Made by a program: the position numbers and the translations under genes. Shown in pieces: positions 12,123 to 22,857 of a stretch of 64,000 nt of DNA. Origin of the DNA: Gracilaria gracilis (lineage: Eukaryota; Rhodophyta; Florideophyceae; Gracilariales; Gracilariaceae); contig JARGSG010000097.1 in assembly GCA_030374805.1 (NCBI GenBank), forward strand, positions 62,001-126,000. Direction: 5' to 3'. The stretch's first letter is position 1. Each line of letters opens with the position of its first letter. Below the pieces are notes generated by a model that was given only the letters and a program-made list of their open reading frames with translations, was not told the DNA's origin and did no database searches.

Positions 12123-14153
12123 CTACACACAATAGTGTAAACCAAATCGGTTACTCCGCACGGTGCGCACGGGCATCGCGCGTAGATCTCGATAAATTAA
12201 AAGGTACAATTTTTTGAATGTTTCCCCCGCCCGGGTTTGCGCGTGTGTGGGGTGCGCGTTCACGCGCGTGCCGCGCGCGTGCGTTTCGTGTGTACAACGG
12301 TGCCTACACTTTAGCGCCATCCGTTCCCAGTACGTACCCCTCGTGGAATGTTTCTTTCTTGTAAACCTTTCCTGGTGAGCATTCAGTAACCATTTCGGTC
12401 TTCTTGATTACGATGTTTTTCCTCCTTCCTTAGAGGATTGCATCACCTAAAGGTTTACCCATCATTTGGCATGTCTTCTCCCTTGCGGTTCCAGTAACTT
12501 ACCGTGAAGTGGTGTGGTATGGCTGAGAGTGGCTCGGCGGTATCACCGTCGGGGCCCCAGCCATAATAGCGTACTGTGTAATACAGACTTTCTTGGGCAC
12601 GGCGGTGACCTACAAGGCGTTCCACTGGGAACCCATTAGAGACCTGAGACGGTATCCCGGGCTTCGGTTTAGATCGGCATCGGTACCAATAGGGGCAGAT
12701 GTTTCTTGTGAAATAGCAATCTTAATCACCGCGCGTGGTACGTAATCTAGGTCGTCACTCTGTGCTTCATCATTAACCTCAATGTGTATTTCGTCTTCCC
12801 TGGACTGAGTTCTCAGGTTAATCGCTGGTGGGTCATGCGCGGATTCTCCGCGTTCCTTCCTGCTTTGAACCGTTCGAGGTGCAACCGTGATTCCGTCAAT
12901 AGAGATCGTATTCTGTACACCATCTTGGTTCACCGTTACCGTGTGGTCGGTTGATCGAACTACCTTGAAAAGTCCCGATGATTTCGGAAGAAGCTTAGAA
13001 TTGATATCTCTATCAATAGCTTCATCATCGGCTTCATCACCCGGTTGTGGTTTAGCTTCTTTCGAAAGGTGGTCAATAATGACATATTTACCCGGCGTAG
13101 CCGCTACCACTTGGGTTACTTTTCGGTCGTAGTCTTCCTTGTACCGCTTCTGGGATGCTGTGAGCTTGCTCTCAGCATATTTGAGAGCACGCCTAAATCT
13201 CAAGAGGGTATTGCGTTTGACCTATGACAGTGTGAGCGAGCCAGCGTCTTCTTGTTTTAATTGGTCTTCTTCAACAACAAAACCTGCTGGGTGTCTTGAC
13301 AGTATCAGATCGAGCGGCGTAGTTTGCGTCGCTCGATGAACCTGAAGGTTATATGCATACTTAAAGGGCTGCACGAGCTCTTCCCAACCAGTTTGGTGTT
13401 CCTCCGTATAGTGGCGTAACCTAGATACCACTGTTCGGTTAAAGCGCTCCACTTGCCCATTTGTTTCCGGATGATAGGCAGTGGTGGAGTAGGGCTTATA
13501 CCCTAGAGGTTACAAACAGCTTCAAAGAACTTCAACGCTAAGTTCCAATCATTGTCGGTAAGTAGATATAGCAGTGCACCATACGGGTAGATCTGATTGT
13601 TCAAGAACGCCACCGCGAAGGTCGTAGATTTTGTGTCCTTCAAAGATATCGCTCGTGTGAGCTTCGGGAACCTGTCAGTGATTACGATGATGTACTGATA
13701 TCTCCTTTTGGTTTTCGGCAGTGGGCCTAGAAGGTCTATTGCGACGAACTCGAAAGGACCCGCAGCAGGAAGTAGTTTCAAGTATTTCTTATGCTTGCAG
13801 AGAACTTCACGGGTTCGTACGCATGACTCACACTGCCCTATAAAGCTATAGATATCATAAGCTATATGTGCCCAATAATACCCTTGCCTCACGGTGTATG
13901 CATTCTCGTACCTCAAGGGTGTCCTGATAGTCTCGTATAGTGCGCAAGATACAGCACCCGAGGGCGCAGCATCTTGGGCACCACCTTCTGAAGGGAACCA
14001 TCGATGGGGACGTGCCTGACAAGGACACAATTTCGGTCGACGTCGAAGTTTGAGTCTTTCCTACCTACTTGTTCATGAGAGAGCGGCAGTAAACATTGTT
14101 TGCTTGCTCTCTCAAGAATTCCTCACGGGTAATCGGCATGAAGTCTGTTTCTA
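12123..14153 (-). mobile_element. Ty3/Gypsy fossil, 3' part (integrase to end)
   Basis: Reverse-complemented, this stretch matches the 3' part of the Gypsy fossil at 49.6-56.8 kb from just upstream of the integrase to the shared end at TTGTGTGTA. Parts: integrase zinc-binding segment with GQCESC, catalytic core with VAIDLLGPLPKT and YLLTDN, then a C-terminal tail and a non-coding 3' segment. Protein similarity to the other copy is high by eye, roughly four residues in five in the core, so it is moderately old. The gag, protease and reverse-transcriptase parts are missing; the left end of homology lies beside the foldback element at 14.17 kb. It is broken, with several breaks. Confidence 0.8.
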
Positions 14154-14169
14154 AAAACCCCTAAACCCT

Positions 14170-14378
14170 GTAACTACGGAAAATAAGTACTTTCGCCAAC
14201 TGACACGTGTACATTTCCGCCATATTTAGGCAACATTTCGGCCACAATGCGGCCATATGAAGAAAAATGAGACTTGTGTATCTCCACTTTATAAACGTTC
14301 TCACAACTTTTCGAGTTAAACGGCCACATTTCGGCCATATCTCGGCCATATTTGGGCCATATTCGAGCTTTATTGGGG
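14170..14378 (-). repeat. ATGGCCG foldback element, partial copy
   Basis: In reverse complement this matches about 200 bases of the foldback element at 19,040-19,318, including the end run ATTCGA/TCGAAT, the AACTCGAAAAGTTGTGA stretch, TCATTTTTCTTCATATGGCC and the GTAGTTACA stretch. Only one terminal arm is present here; the other is missing next to the Gypsy piece. The ATGGCC motif recurs many times. Confidence 0.7.
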
Positions 14379-14439
14379 TCAGATTGCTGATCAGCATCGC
14401 CCTATATCTAGGATTCACGTTCGGCCTGGCGGAAATTAA

Positions 14440-14883
14440 GTGAGCTTTTCTTCAAAGCGAACCAAGCACCAGGGAAATCTACGTAGGGCAGGCTCCAGAG
14501 TTCAAAACGATACATGAAATCCTGTGGAAGCTAAACAAACTTCTATATGGGATCGTTGACTCTGGTACACAATGGGATAAGCGCATCGAGACATGGATTC
14601 TTCGACCACAAGGACTATCGTGGGTCTGTGGAGTCAATCAGCTTTTTATAAAACGCGATGATAACACCAATATTACACTCGTAATAGACAAAATCGTGAA
14701 CCACCTGCCGGTCGCAGGAACACAAAGTTGCATCTCAGAATTTATGCATGAGCTAGAAGGTGAATTTGAAGTGGGAATTGTGCGATACGGAAAGAAGCTG
14801 TCTTTCGCCGGTTGTGACATACTTGAGGATGAAGAGCAGCACATCATGCTCTCTGTATTGGAACGCCCAGCGGGGGATACTTC
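14440..14883 (+). mobile_element. Ty1/Copia-like reverse-transcriptase fragment
   Basis: A single plus-strand stretch reads REIYVGQAPEF, then LWKLNKLLYGIVDSG, then VAGTQSCISEFMHEL and LSFAGCDILE. This is the order seen in the middle of a Copia reverse transcriptase (Y-V-Q-P-E-F, K-L-N-K-x-L-Y-G-L, then the F-L-G-x-x-I box). Only this part of pol is present, so the element is a fossil fragment. The canonical active-site box is not recognisable. Confidence 0.6.
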
Positions 14884-15222
14884 ACCGCCTTAGTCGTTTT
14901 CCCGCTTTTGCTCAGCGGCGCTTACTACGGCTACATGCGGGTTGCAAACCACCATTGTTTTGTACACGTTGTGCACTGTGTGCACGCGCGCTTGCTCTGC
15001 AGCCCCGATATGGGTATGAATGGTACACGTGTGGCGCGGTTGCAAGGGATGGTTGGCACAGCATTGCTGGTAATTTAGATATTTATTTGACAGTTTTTGC
15101 CTAGTTGTAGGAAGGTTACTATACTATATAGTGGCTCGGCACTTGGCCTTCGCCACTAAATAAACATCCCCAACCACGGTTGGCTCTAGACTTATTCGCC
15201 TTCGTCCGTACTCTACTCCTCC

Positions 15223-16703
15223 TTGGAGAGACACGCTGTTGCACACGGGCTGTCTATACTCCTGCGTCACCTAAACGAACCCACTGCTGGGAGTATTTAC
15301 CAACTGTTGTCGTGTTCGCCATTGTATAAGGTGTCCTCGGGCTTGGCCGTTCCCTTGGGTTACTCTCGGGACTCCCCCGTTTTTTTCTCTTTTCTGTTGG
15401 GTTGCTCCAGGCGGAAACCCAAACGTCGAAACTACGATTTGGATTCACCGACTTCGTCGGAATCTTACTGGAGTAACTCGGACAGGTCCATCTCGACCGA
15501 CTCTGGGTCGCAGGATGGTCGTCGTGGGCGCTCCTCGCGCTCTAAGCGGTCGTCTGCCACGCAGGGGGTGATCCGCTCCCTTACTAAGGGCAAAAGACAC
15601 TCCGGACTCCGGGAATTGAAAACTACGAATAGGATGTACCGAAAGTTACTTTCGTACCGATAATATTGGCTGGAGGGTTCATAGCTGGATCGCACCCCCC
15701 ATGGAACGGGCAAAGTAAAAGATTGCATCAAGCGCATGCAACTTTCGCTGAGGAACCAGAACTTTTCTCGGGAGGATCCAATTATGGTGTTGGACTTCCT
15801 CGCCGGCTTTGTCTCGGAAGCCGATATACTCGGGATGAACGAAGGACTAGCCTACGTGGCGCTGCCGTACTTTTTACGGGGAATGGCCGAAAACCAATTT
15901 CACTCTGTAAGAGGATAACCTAGGGCCTCCGAAGCATGGGTGACGTTCTGGCTGGAAGCCTTCCAGTACCTCTTAAGGTCATATGCAACGAATGACGCCA
16001 TTCAGTGTACAATCCTCTCTTTTTGAGATACCCGTCAACGCTCTGGAGAGGTCGAAACCGATTACGCGGTAGCCTTAACAAGGCTTTCCACCGCTGTAAT
16101 AATGTCTACCCCACCGGGGAACGTTGTACTACGTTTATTGACGGGCTCCATACCGCCATCAAGACACTCGTTGCCCGTCGTCGGGAGGATAAGCGCAAGA
16201 TAACATATCTTGAGCTGCTCCAAGCCGAACGTGAAGAAGGTGATGCACTGCGTGCACGTGTCCATTATCAGAGGTCTAAGTACGCTAAGGCGTTGTTGAT
16301 GGAGGACCCTTGTCCACCTTTGTCGCTTGTCGCGAATGAACGCCCTCAACACGGATACGACACGGTACACTTGGCTCACGACGAGTTCGGCTCAGTTCCT
16401 AGATCGGAACTCCCGTCCACGACGGATACTTCTTTCGCGACCACACAAGAAGAGCTGATCTTCTATGCGAACGGTACTCGTGTCACCGCTGCGCGGATTC
16501 AGTATTCGAACGAAGTTTTGCGTTATCAACGGCCTGGATGGAAGGATACCCGCCCAGCGGTACGTTTCGCCAAAGCTCGGGATAGAACCCCACGAGGGGC
16601 AGCGACGAGGCTGATGTGCCACATCTGTTACGGGCATGGCCACGTTTCGCCACAATATCTCCTCACAGCGAAGGAATTGGGCAAAGTCGTAGTGAACTAC
16701 TAG
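15223..16703 (+). pseudogene. Gag-like region of the Gypsy fossil
   Basis: A serine- and arginine-rich start (RRGRSSRSKRSS) is followed by helix-rich sequence with DPIMVLDFLAGF and LPYFLRGMAE, which matches the layout of the gag region in the 49.6 kb copy (DPIAVIKFLQKF). A short segment with CHICYGHGH near 16,620 is cysteine/histidine-rich and may be a relic of the nucleocapsid knuckle. Part of a fossil element. Confidence 0.55.
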
Positions 16704-16952
16704 GCCCTCACTCCAGAGATTAAGCGTTCGGTACCGACAGCGTCATATCTGCGTGCCAAGATGGACTTCTCACACGTAGTTCTGGAATCGCGGTCAGTTC
16801 CGATGGCATTGGTCGTCCCCGCTCAGCAGGTTGTCGATTTAAACGCCACTCGCCTGGAGAACCTTCATTGAGGAGCCTGAGGTGCCGCCGCATGCGGAAG
16901 ATAAGGGAAACTGAAGAAAGGAGTCACCTCTCCTGGAAAGGCGTCCTCAGAG

Positions 16953-17378
16953 TTGAGGCTGTTGACGCTCGAGACGTCGTTGCCTCGCTACCTGGTGAAA
17001 ATCCTGTCAAGGAGTGACACCGCAGAGGCGGACTCTGAACACCTAGGTATTCTGCGCCGACCGTGGATACGGGTGAAAAATAACCGGATTCCGAATCGAG
17101 TCTTGGTTATGGCCAAGCGTAACTACGAGGTATACGCTGACCTTCACCTAAACCCTCAGATTATGGTGAGAATGCTAACTGTCCTGGATGCAGGTGCTGG
17201 CCCGAACTTTATCATGGAATCTCTATTGCCCCCGCAATTGCGGTCTCTTGTACCTCTTGACACGGTTCCGGAAGTCGCTGAAGCGAACAGCAACGTGTTG
17301 AAAACGGTGGGAGTCATAGACTTGGTCGTACGACTGGGAACCTCCATGGTGAAGCTCGACTTTGTCGTTTGTCGGTAG
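16953..17378 (+). pseudogene. Retropepsin-like region of the Gypsy fossil
   Basis: Contains VLDAGAGPNFI, the aspartic-protease active-site box (here LDAGAG where the other copy has LDTGAG), followed by a flap-like stretch similar to the copy at 52.3 kb. Part of a fossil element. Confidence 0.6.
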
Positions 17379-18085
17379 TTGGCTGCACTAGTTACACTGG
17401 GATGTGATTACTGCGACAAATTTGTCGAAGCAATACGGCCCCGCCTCAGGCGTGTGGAACTGGACGAAGGATCTTCTGTGCCGATTGTCCGTCGCCCGCT
17501 CAAGCGCGCTCCGCAGAAGCAAATTCCGCTACCAATGCCCGCCTTGCGAGAGTCCACGAAGCTCCGCGTTGTTGCGTCGGTTTCCATTCCGCCAGAGTCC
17601 CAAGTTATGGTGCAGGTCAACTCCCGTCAACACGTTCTTCGGGTCATACAAGCCCTTCCGTCGTTGTACGAGAAATGTCAACTCACCGTTGCAAACGGAA
17701 TTGTGCAGGTGCACCCGGATACACCGTTTCGAATCTTGGTTGCCAACCTTGGCACCAAACCCCAGTATCTGGTAAAGGACAAAGTAATTGGATCAGGAAT
17801 CCCGCACCCGCTCGTAATGCTCCCGATGCGGATGACTGCTGCCGATGTTCTCCGATTGCTTTCCTCCAAGGAAGGAGACAGTACAGCGAACCCCGACGTT
17901 CGGTCTAAGGAGGGGGGGACACTGCCGTTTCAGCGGAAAAGTCGCCGAATGGTGCGGATTTGCAACCTGTATCCGACATAGGACAGCGTCGCCCTACAAT
18001 CTACGACGGGCTTGACCTGGTGGAGGCTCTTTAAGAGCTGGACCTCGGTCACGTACCGGCATCGCACCGCGAACAACTCCGTAAT

Positions 18086-18708
18086 ATGTCACGGGAATTT
18101 ACCACGATGTGGGATGGCCCTCTTGGAGAGATCAACATGACGGAGCACCGTATCGAATTATTGTGGAACGCGCGTCCGGTTGCGCAACCCCCATACAGGG
18201 CAGGACCGAAAGTTCGGGAAGAGGAGCAGCTCCAAGTGGACAAGAAGCTCCGCCCCGGGGTGATTGAGTTCGCTCAGTCACTCTGGGCTTCTCCAGTTGT
18301 ACTGGCAATGAAGGCCGACGGCACGTGGCGATTTTGTATTGACTACCGCCGACTAAACGCCGTAACTGTACGAGATAGCTATCCCATACCACGTCTGGAC
18401 GAGTGCATTGACTCGCTTGCCAATGCTACCGTTTTCACGGCTTTGGATGCCAATAAGGGATATTGGCAGGTCACTGTAAGGGAAGGGGACCGCGACAAGA
18501 CTGCGCAGTCTTAGCTGCGTTTGTCTGCCACTCTGGGTCCTACTGCTTCAAGTGGATGCCATTTGGTTTAACCGACGCCCCCACTACTTTCCAACGAGCG
18601 GTCGATATCCTGCTCAACAGGTTCAAGTGGCGGTCGTGCTTGGCATATCTGGACGACATTATTGTCTTCTCAGATAACCTTGACGACCACCTCACCCAAG
18701 TCAGGTAA
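18086..18708 (+). pseudogene. Reverse-transcriptase region of the Gypsy fossil
   Basis: Shows WRFCIDYRRLNAVTVRDSYP, then VFTALDANKGYWQV, then FKWMPFGLTDAPTTFQRAVD and YLDDIIVFSDN. These are the fingers, palm and active-site boxes of a Ty3/Gypsy reverse transcriptase. Part of a fossil element that ends shortly after this point. Confidence 0.8.
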
Positions 18709-18785
18709 GTTCTAACCGTTTTACGGGATGCTGGGATAACCCTCAAGCTGAGGAAGTGTGAGTTCTTCACTGATACCATCAAGCA

Positions 18786-20083
18786 GTTTTCTCTTTTGTG
18801 CTCTGTCCTACGTCCGCATATGCGACGCACACAAAGATGTCAGAGCAGTATCGCACGTGCCGTTTCTGTCGAGGTCGCACTTTTTATCGCGCTTCGAATG
18901 CTCGCGGGCGCGAGCTACCTTGATGTGGGATGGCCGTATGGAATCGGCTTCTCCACTGTGTATTCCGTCTTCCATGAAACTCTTTCCCATTTGGAACACT
19001 TTCTACCTGATATTCATTTTCCCATGACAAAAGCCGTATGAACTTCGAATATGGCCCAAATCTGGCCGAGATATGGCCGAAATATGGTCTTCTAACTCGA
19101 AAAGTTGTGAAAACGTTTATGAAGCGGAGATAAACAACTTTCATTTTTCTTCATATGGCCGAAATATGGCCCAAATGTGGCCTAAATATGGCCGAAGTGT
19201 ACACATATCAGTTGACAAAAGTATTTATATTCCGTAGTTACACGTTCTCTGAAATTTTCGAGCTAGACGGCCACATTTCGGCCATATCTCGGCCATATTT
19301 GGGCCATATTCGAGGTTCGTCTTTAAAGACGAATGACGTGAAAGTGCCGATATGTTCTGTGCACTTCGTCGCAGTCCATTACTTGGTGTAATTGCTGCGT
19401 TGGATGGCGTTGCAGTGGAAATTCGACGTCCAAGCGCAAAAAAAGTTGCAGATCCGCGTAAGTACTACAACAGAAAGGGGTTCTTTGCTGTGTGTGTTCA
19501 AGCAGCCGAGCTAGCGAACTACCGATTTTGCTTCGTATCAGCCCGCCACTCTGGCGGTATACATGACTTCACTGCGTTCCGTTCTACGTTGCTATACGAA
19601 CTTCTAACTGGATCAGAATTACCATCTTTGGCAGCAGTTGTTGGAGATGATGCATACCGTAACGAGCATCAAATTCTTACTCCGTTCGCAGGAGTAGGTC
19701 TGACTACAAGGGAAGATGCATTTAACGCCTACATTTCACTTTGTCGAACTGTTGTCGAAAAAGCATTTGGTATGCTGGTGCGTAGGTTTGGTATATTTTG
19801 GTCAGCACTACGGTATTCATTACGTACGGTTAGCCAGATTATTATTGTGGCGTGCAAGCTTCACAACTTTATTATGGATAACGCCGATTCTGATTTGTAT
19901 AAGGTAATACCGACACACGAGGACAACCACGTCTTGGGTTCACCAGTAGTGCATTTTCAAGATGTTCTACACATGGAGCAGGAAAATATGCGAGCTCGCA
20001 ACCGCAGTCGCGAGACGTCTCTACTCAGAGATGCAATAGCGGATCAGCTACAAGCGCTTGGTTATGTAAGACGTATAGTTTGA
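18786..20083 (+). pseudogene. PIF/Harbinger transposase, split by a foldback insertion
   Basis: The first part reads IALRMLAGASYLDVG and FSTVYSVFHETLSHLE, the N-terminal region of Harbinger (DDE_Tnp_4) transposases. After a 279-base foldback insertion the catalytic part follows: GVIAALDGVAVEIRRP (first Asp), AVVGDDAYRN (second Asp), RTVVEKAFGMLVRRFG (Glu). The 3' part is an open frame from 19,352 to 20,083. The 5' end of the gene is missing and the frame abuts the truncated Gypsy fossil. The intact catalytic half suggests this copy decayed fairly recently. Its likely partner is the convergent SANT-like gene at 21.3-22.7 kb. Confidence 0.85.
19040..19318. mobile_element. Foldback/MITE-like element, ATGGCCG family
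   Basis: Terminal inverted repeats of about 45-50 bases: left GAACTTCGAATATGGCCC..., right (reverse complement) GAACCTCGAATATGGCCC..., with only a few mismatches. ATGGCC and its reverse complement recur throughout the ends and the middle. There is no coding capacity. It sits inside the Harbinger transposase at 18,786-20,083. A related partial copy lies at 14,170-14,378 in opposite orientation. I could not fix a target-site duplication. Confidence 0.8.
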
Positions 20084-20208
20084 TTTTCTTTTCCTTATTG
20101 AACGGATGTGTTTGAAGGAAGTGAGTTGATCACGAATCCCGTTGTTGCGAGAAATGGATGGGTCTACAGATGTTGTGGAGATACGCGATATTGATCGGAG
20201 GACAATCT

Positions 20209-20952
20209 TCAGGTCTTCAGTACCCGCAACGAATGCGAGCGTGACGGATTATCTATTCGCTCTCTATTCCCCTCTTCATCCCACCCCCGCCTTTCATCAC
20301 GTCCATTCCCGCCAGAGCCTCGTTCCCACTCGCTGCCATCTCTACCACGCTTCACACCTGCTGCTGTCCGCCGGAGAGGTTCCTCATCTGCCCACTTCTG
20401 TAGCCGATACAGGCTTCTGGTGTACGCTGCAATCGTACGCATCAGCATGCGCACACTGCGCTGGGCCACCTTCACCGACCGGTTGACTTCCTTGGCATGG
20501 CAGGATAAACACATTCCACAATCCTTGCAATGCACAGGGTCAACCTCCAGCAGTAGGTCAAACTTTGTCTTTTCAACCTCCTTGGCCGGCCCTAGTTCGC
20601 GCATGAACATGGATGCAACTTGTTCCGCATGGCGAAAATGTTGATCCGCTTCCAGTCTATTCTCGACGACAAGGTCGAGACCGCGGTCTCCCTTCAGATT
20701 TTGTACGCCGCATGGCAGAGAGCTGGACGCTCTTGCCCATATCGACCTAATTTGTTCGCAGGGTGTGTCGACCGTTCCCTCGTGAACTTCTCGAAACCAA
20801 ATGAGGATTTGGACCAAGTTATGGTTGTCAAAAGCCAGCTGCCTGTCGTTCTTTTGGGTGCAGAAGTCCGCACATCTGAGCAGTAAAGTGCGCATTGACA
20901 TCGCAAACAGATGGAGCTGCGGCATCAAGTTAATAACGTACTTCATTTTCAA
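20209..20952 (-). CDS. Unrecognised 247-residue Cys-rich protein
   Basis: Open from ATG to stop on the minus strand. The N-terminal half is helix-rich. The centre has HCKDCGMCLSCHAKEV, a compact run of four Cys and two His that could bind zinc. A basic stretch (SVKVAQRSVRMLMRT) follows, then a glycine/arginine/glutamate-rich tail (SGGNGRDERRG). It lies between the Harbinger transposase and the SANT-like gene, convergent with the former, so it may be an element passenger or a host gene trapped there. No counterpart was seen in the second Harbinger element. Family not recognised. Confidence 0.45.
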   Translation of the reverse strand: MKMKYVINLMPQLHLFAMSMRTLLLRCADFCTQKNDRQLAFDNHNLVQILIWFREVHEGTVDTPCEQIRSIWARASSSLPCGVQNLKGDRGLDLVVENRLEADQHFRHAEQVASMFMRELGPAKEVEKTKFDLLLEVDPVHCKDCGMCLSCHAKEVNRSVKVAQRSVRMLMRTIAAYTRSLYRLQKWADEEPLRRTAAGVKRGRDGSEWERGSGGNGRDERRGWDEEGNRERIDNPSRSHSLRVLKT

Positions 20953-21288
20953 TGCATGGGAAGCAAGAAAACGAGAAACACCGAGAATACCGAGAAGACC
21001 AGGACCAATTGCGCAGGTGCAAAACCGGGTTGTGGTGGAGGAGGAGGAGTGTAGGTTTGGGGTGTGGGGTGTGGGGGGGGAGAGGGAACGAAGATGGAAG
21101 GACGGATTTGGGCTGAAGACGGTGCGGTATTTAGCGATATGGAGCGATTAGAGTGATAGAATTGGGAGCAGGAGGAGCCACCAATTCGGATTGGATGCAT
21201 TGGAGTGAAGGTCATAAAATCGGAACTTGACGCATGGAATTTGTTGGCATGCCCGAGAGAGTTGTGTACAGGGACGGAGGGTGCACAT

Positions 21289-22694
21289 CAAATGAAAGAA
21301 GTTGGTGGGCTTTCGGCAAGGCTATTGATTAAGCATTGCATGGTCTTCTTAATTGCTTCCTTCTCTGCCTCGCCTGTAGCTTTCTCCAGCATAGACTTCG
21401 CCCTCTCAATCGCGGCCATAGCAGAGTTATTCCAACGTTCACGGGCCTCCAAAGCCTTGAACACCATTTTGTCACGCTCTGCTGCTTCTAGTTGCTTCGA
21501 GACTACTTTGTCTTATGGTTGTAAACCAATGAAAGCATTGTCTGTATGCATTTCGTTTGTGTCCACCTTCTGCCGCTTTATCACGCAATTTTAGGCAGTT
21601 GTCGATCGCGATGCCACCGGGTGCACACCCTGACCCACACCTTCCTCTCGCTGAGCATCTTTGCTCATTGCACGTGTTGTTAACGGTATCAATATCGGAT
21701 TCAGCTTCAGATAACAATATGCGTACATAATATATGTCCTACCGTCAGCATATTTTGCAAATGCGTCAGGATCACCCTGACCAGATGCCTCAAAGCGGCA
21801 GATGGACATACCGTATAGACTCTTCAGGTCACCAAGCTTTCTTTTCAAGACTTCACCATCCCGCATTTGCGGTCTCCGCGCGGGTCTATTGACAATATAT
21901 CACTCTTTTTTACTCCTCCCAAGAGCATAGTGATTGCGCTAGGTTTAAAGTCAGGGTCATTGAAAATCGGAGCAATTTTGTCGGACTAGGGGTCTTCTTG
22001 AGTGGTATTTAACTCCTCTCTCGTCAGACACTGCGTGAGGTTTTTGTGTGTTGCAGTCATTCGTGCGTTTCCCGAAACGTGCAACAATCGGCAATATTCT
22101 ACAGCCTCGAATGCTGGTCGTCGCCCCTCCTTCTCACCGCGAGTTGCAGTGATACAAATTAGAAACTCACCAATTACGAAGTCCTCGCCATCAAACACAG
22201 GCGTGTCTCGTGAAATCTACTGCAAATTTTTTATTCTCAACTGACCTTCGAACTCTGACGGTGGTAGTTGGAATGCGGTTGATACACCCATATTCTAACG
22301 TACTGATATTGGCGCCGCCATCGATAATTTGACAGACATTGTTGAGTAATATTACTCTCTGGACCATTTTAATGCTTAGAAGAAGACGTTTTGTAGCAGG
22401 CTTTGCATTTTGACCTACATTGATGTTGAGGTTTTTTAGCGCGCGCTTGCAGTAAACGTTGTCAAAGTTGCTGTCTTGCAAAAGTTCTATGGCGTTGGAT
22501 ACCGTCTGCGGTATGACTGTGGAAGCGTTCGGTGAGCATACGCTCAGTCGTTGTGCTGTGTTGGAGGTTGATTCGGTTCGTTCGGAATGCGTCGCCTTAT
22601 TTTTTGTTGCTGTGTTCGGGATTGTGACGTTAACCATGTTGTGATGAGCGTGTCTGGTCAGGGTTGGGGTTCGAGGTGAAATTGGGGAGTGCAT
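21289..22694 (-). pseudogene. Harbinger partner gene (SANT-like with coiled coil), broken
   Basis: Minus-strand pieces align in order with the gene at 45.1-46.6 kb in the second Harbinger element. The shared box is SICRFEASGQGDPDAFAKY here and SKWSVSGQNDPARICEF there. It is followed by a helical end (KQLEAAERDKMVFKALEARE, then ERAKSMLEKATGEAEKEA) that looks like a coiled coil and stops at a TGA near 21,290. Harbinger elements usually carry a Myb/SANT-like protein that brings the transposase to the ends; that role is inferred from family layout. The frame changes several times along the gene. Confidence 0.55.
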
Positions 22695-22740
22695 TCGTCG
22701 ACTTGAGTGGTTTGTTTTGAGGACTGGGAAACAACGGAGC

Positions 22741-22854
22741 TTCCAGACCGAAACTGAGCGGGAAACTACAGCTCATCACCGTGTGCGCGTGTCATTGGCC
22801 ACTTGGATTATTTACAGTTTGATTCGCTGATTTCGTCAACTCGTAGAACGGCCC
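22741..22854. repeat. Right end of the first Harbinger element
   Basis: Read inward from 22,854 the end is GGGCCGTTCTACGAGTTGAC, close to the defined right end of the second element (GGGCCGTTCTTAACAAGTGG). The next three bases outward are TGA, a possible TNA target site. About 100 bases inward it resembles the terminus at 40,130-40,275. The left end of this element is lost. Confidence 0.5.
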
Positions 22855-22857
22855 TGA

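Larger units (their letters stand above)
15100..18785 (+). mobile_element. Ty3/Gypsy fossil, 3'-truncated
   Basis: A plus-strand Gypsy-type fossil of a family related to, but clearly different from, the copy at 49.6-56.8 kb. Parts in order: a leader with a TATA-like stretch near 15,125; gag-like region (15,223-16,703); protease region with LDAGAGPN; reverse transcriptase with FCIDYRRLN and YLDDIIVFSD. It stops in the reverse-transcriptase region where Harbinger sequence begins, so RNase H, integrase and the 3' end are missing. It is broken in more than five places and looks old. Confidence 0.8.

Noticed and set aside
14153-14172. CCCTAAACCCTG resembling a telomere repeat
   Set aside because: Only one and a half units occur, at the junction of a Gypsy piece and a foldback copy. 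This is chance.
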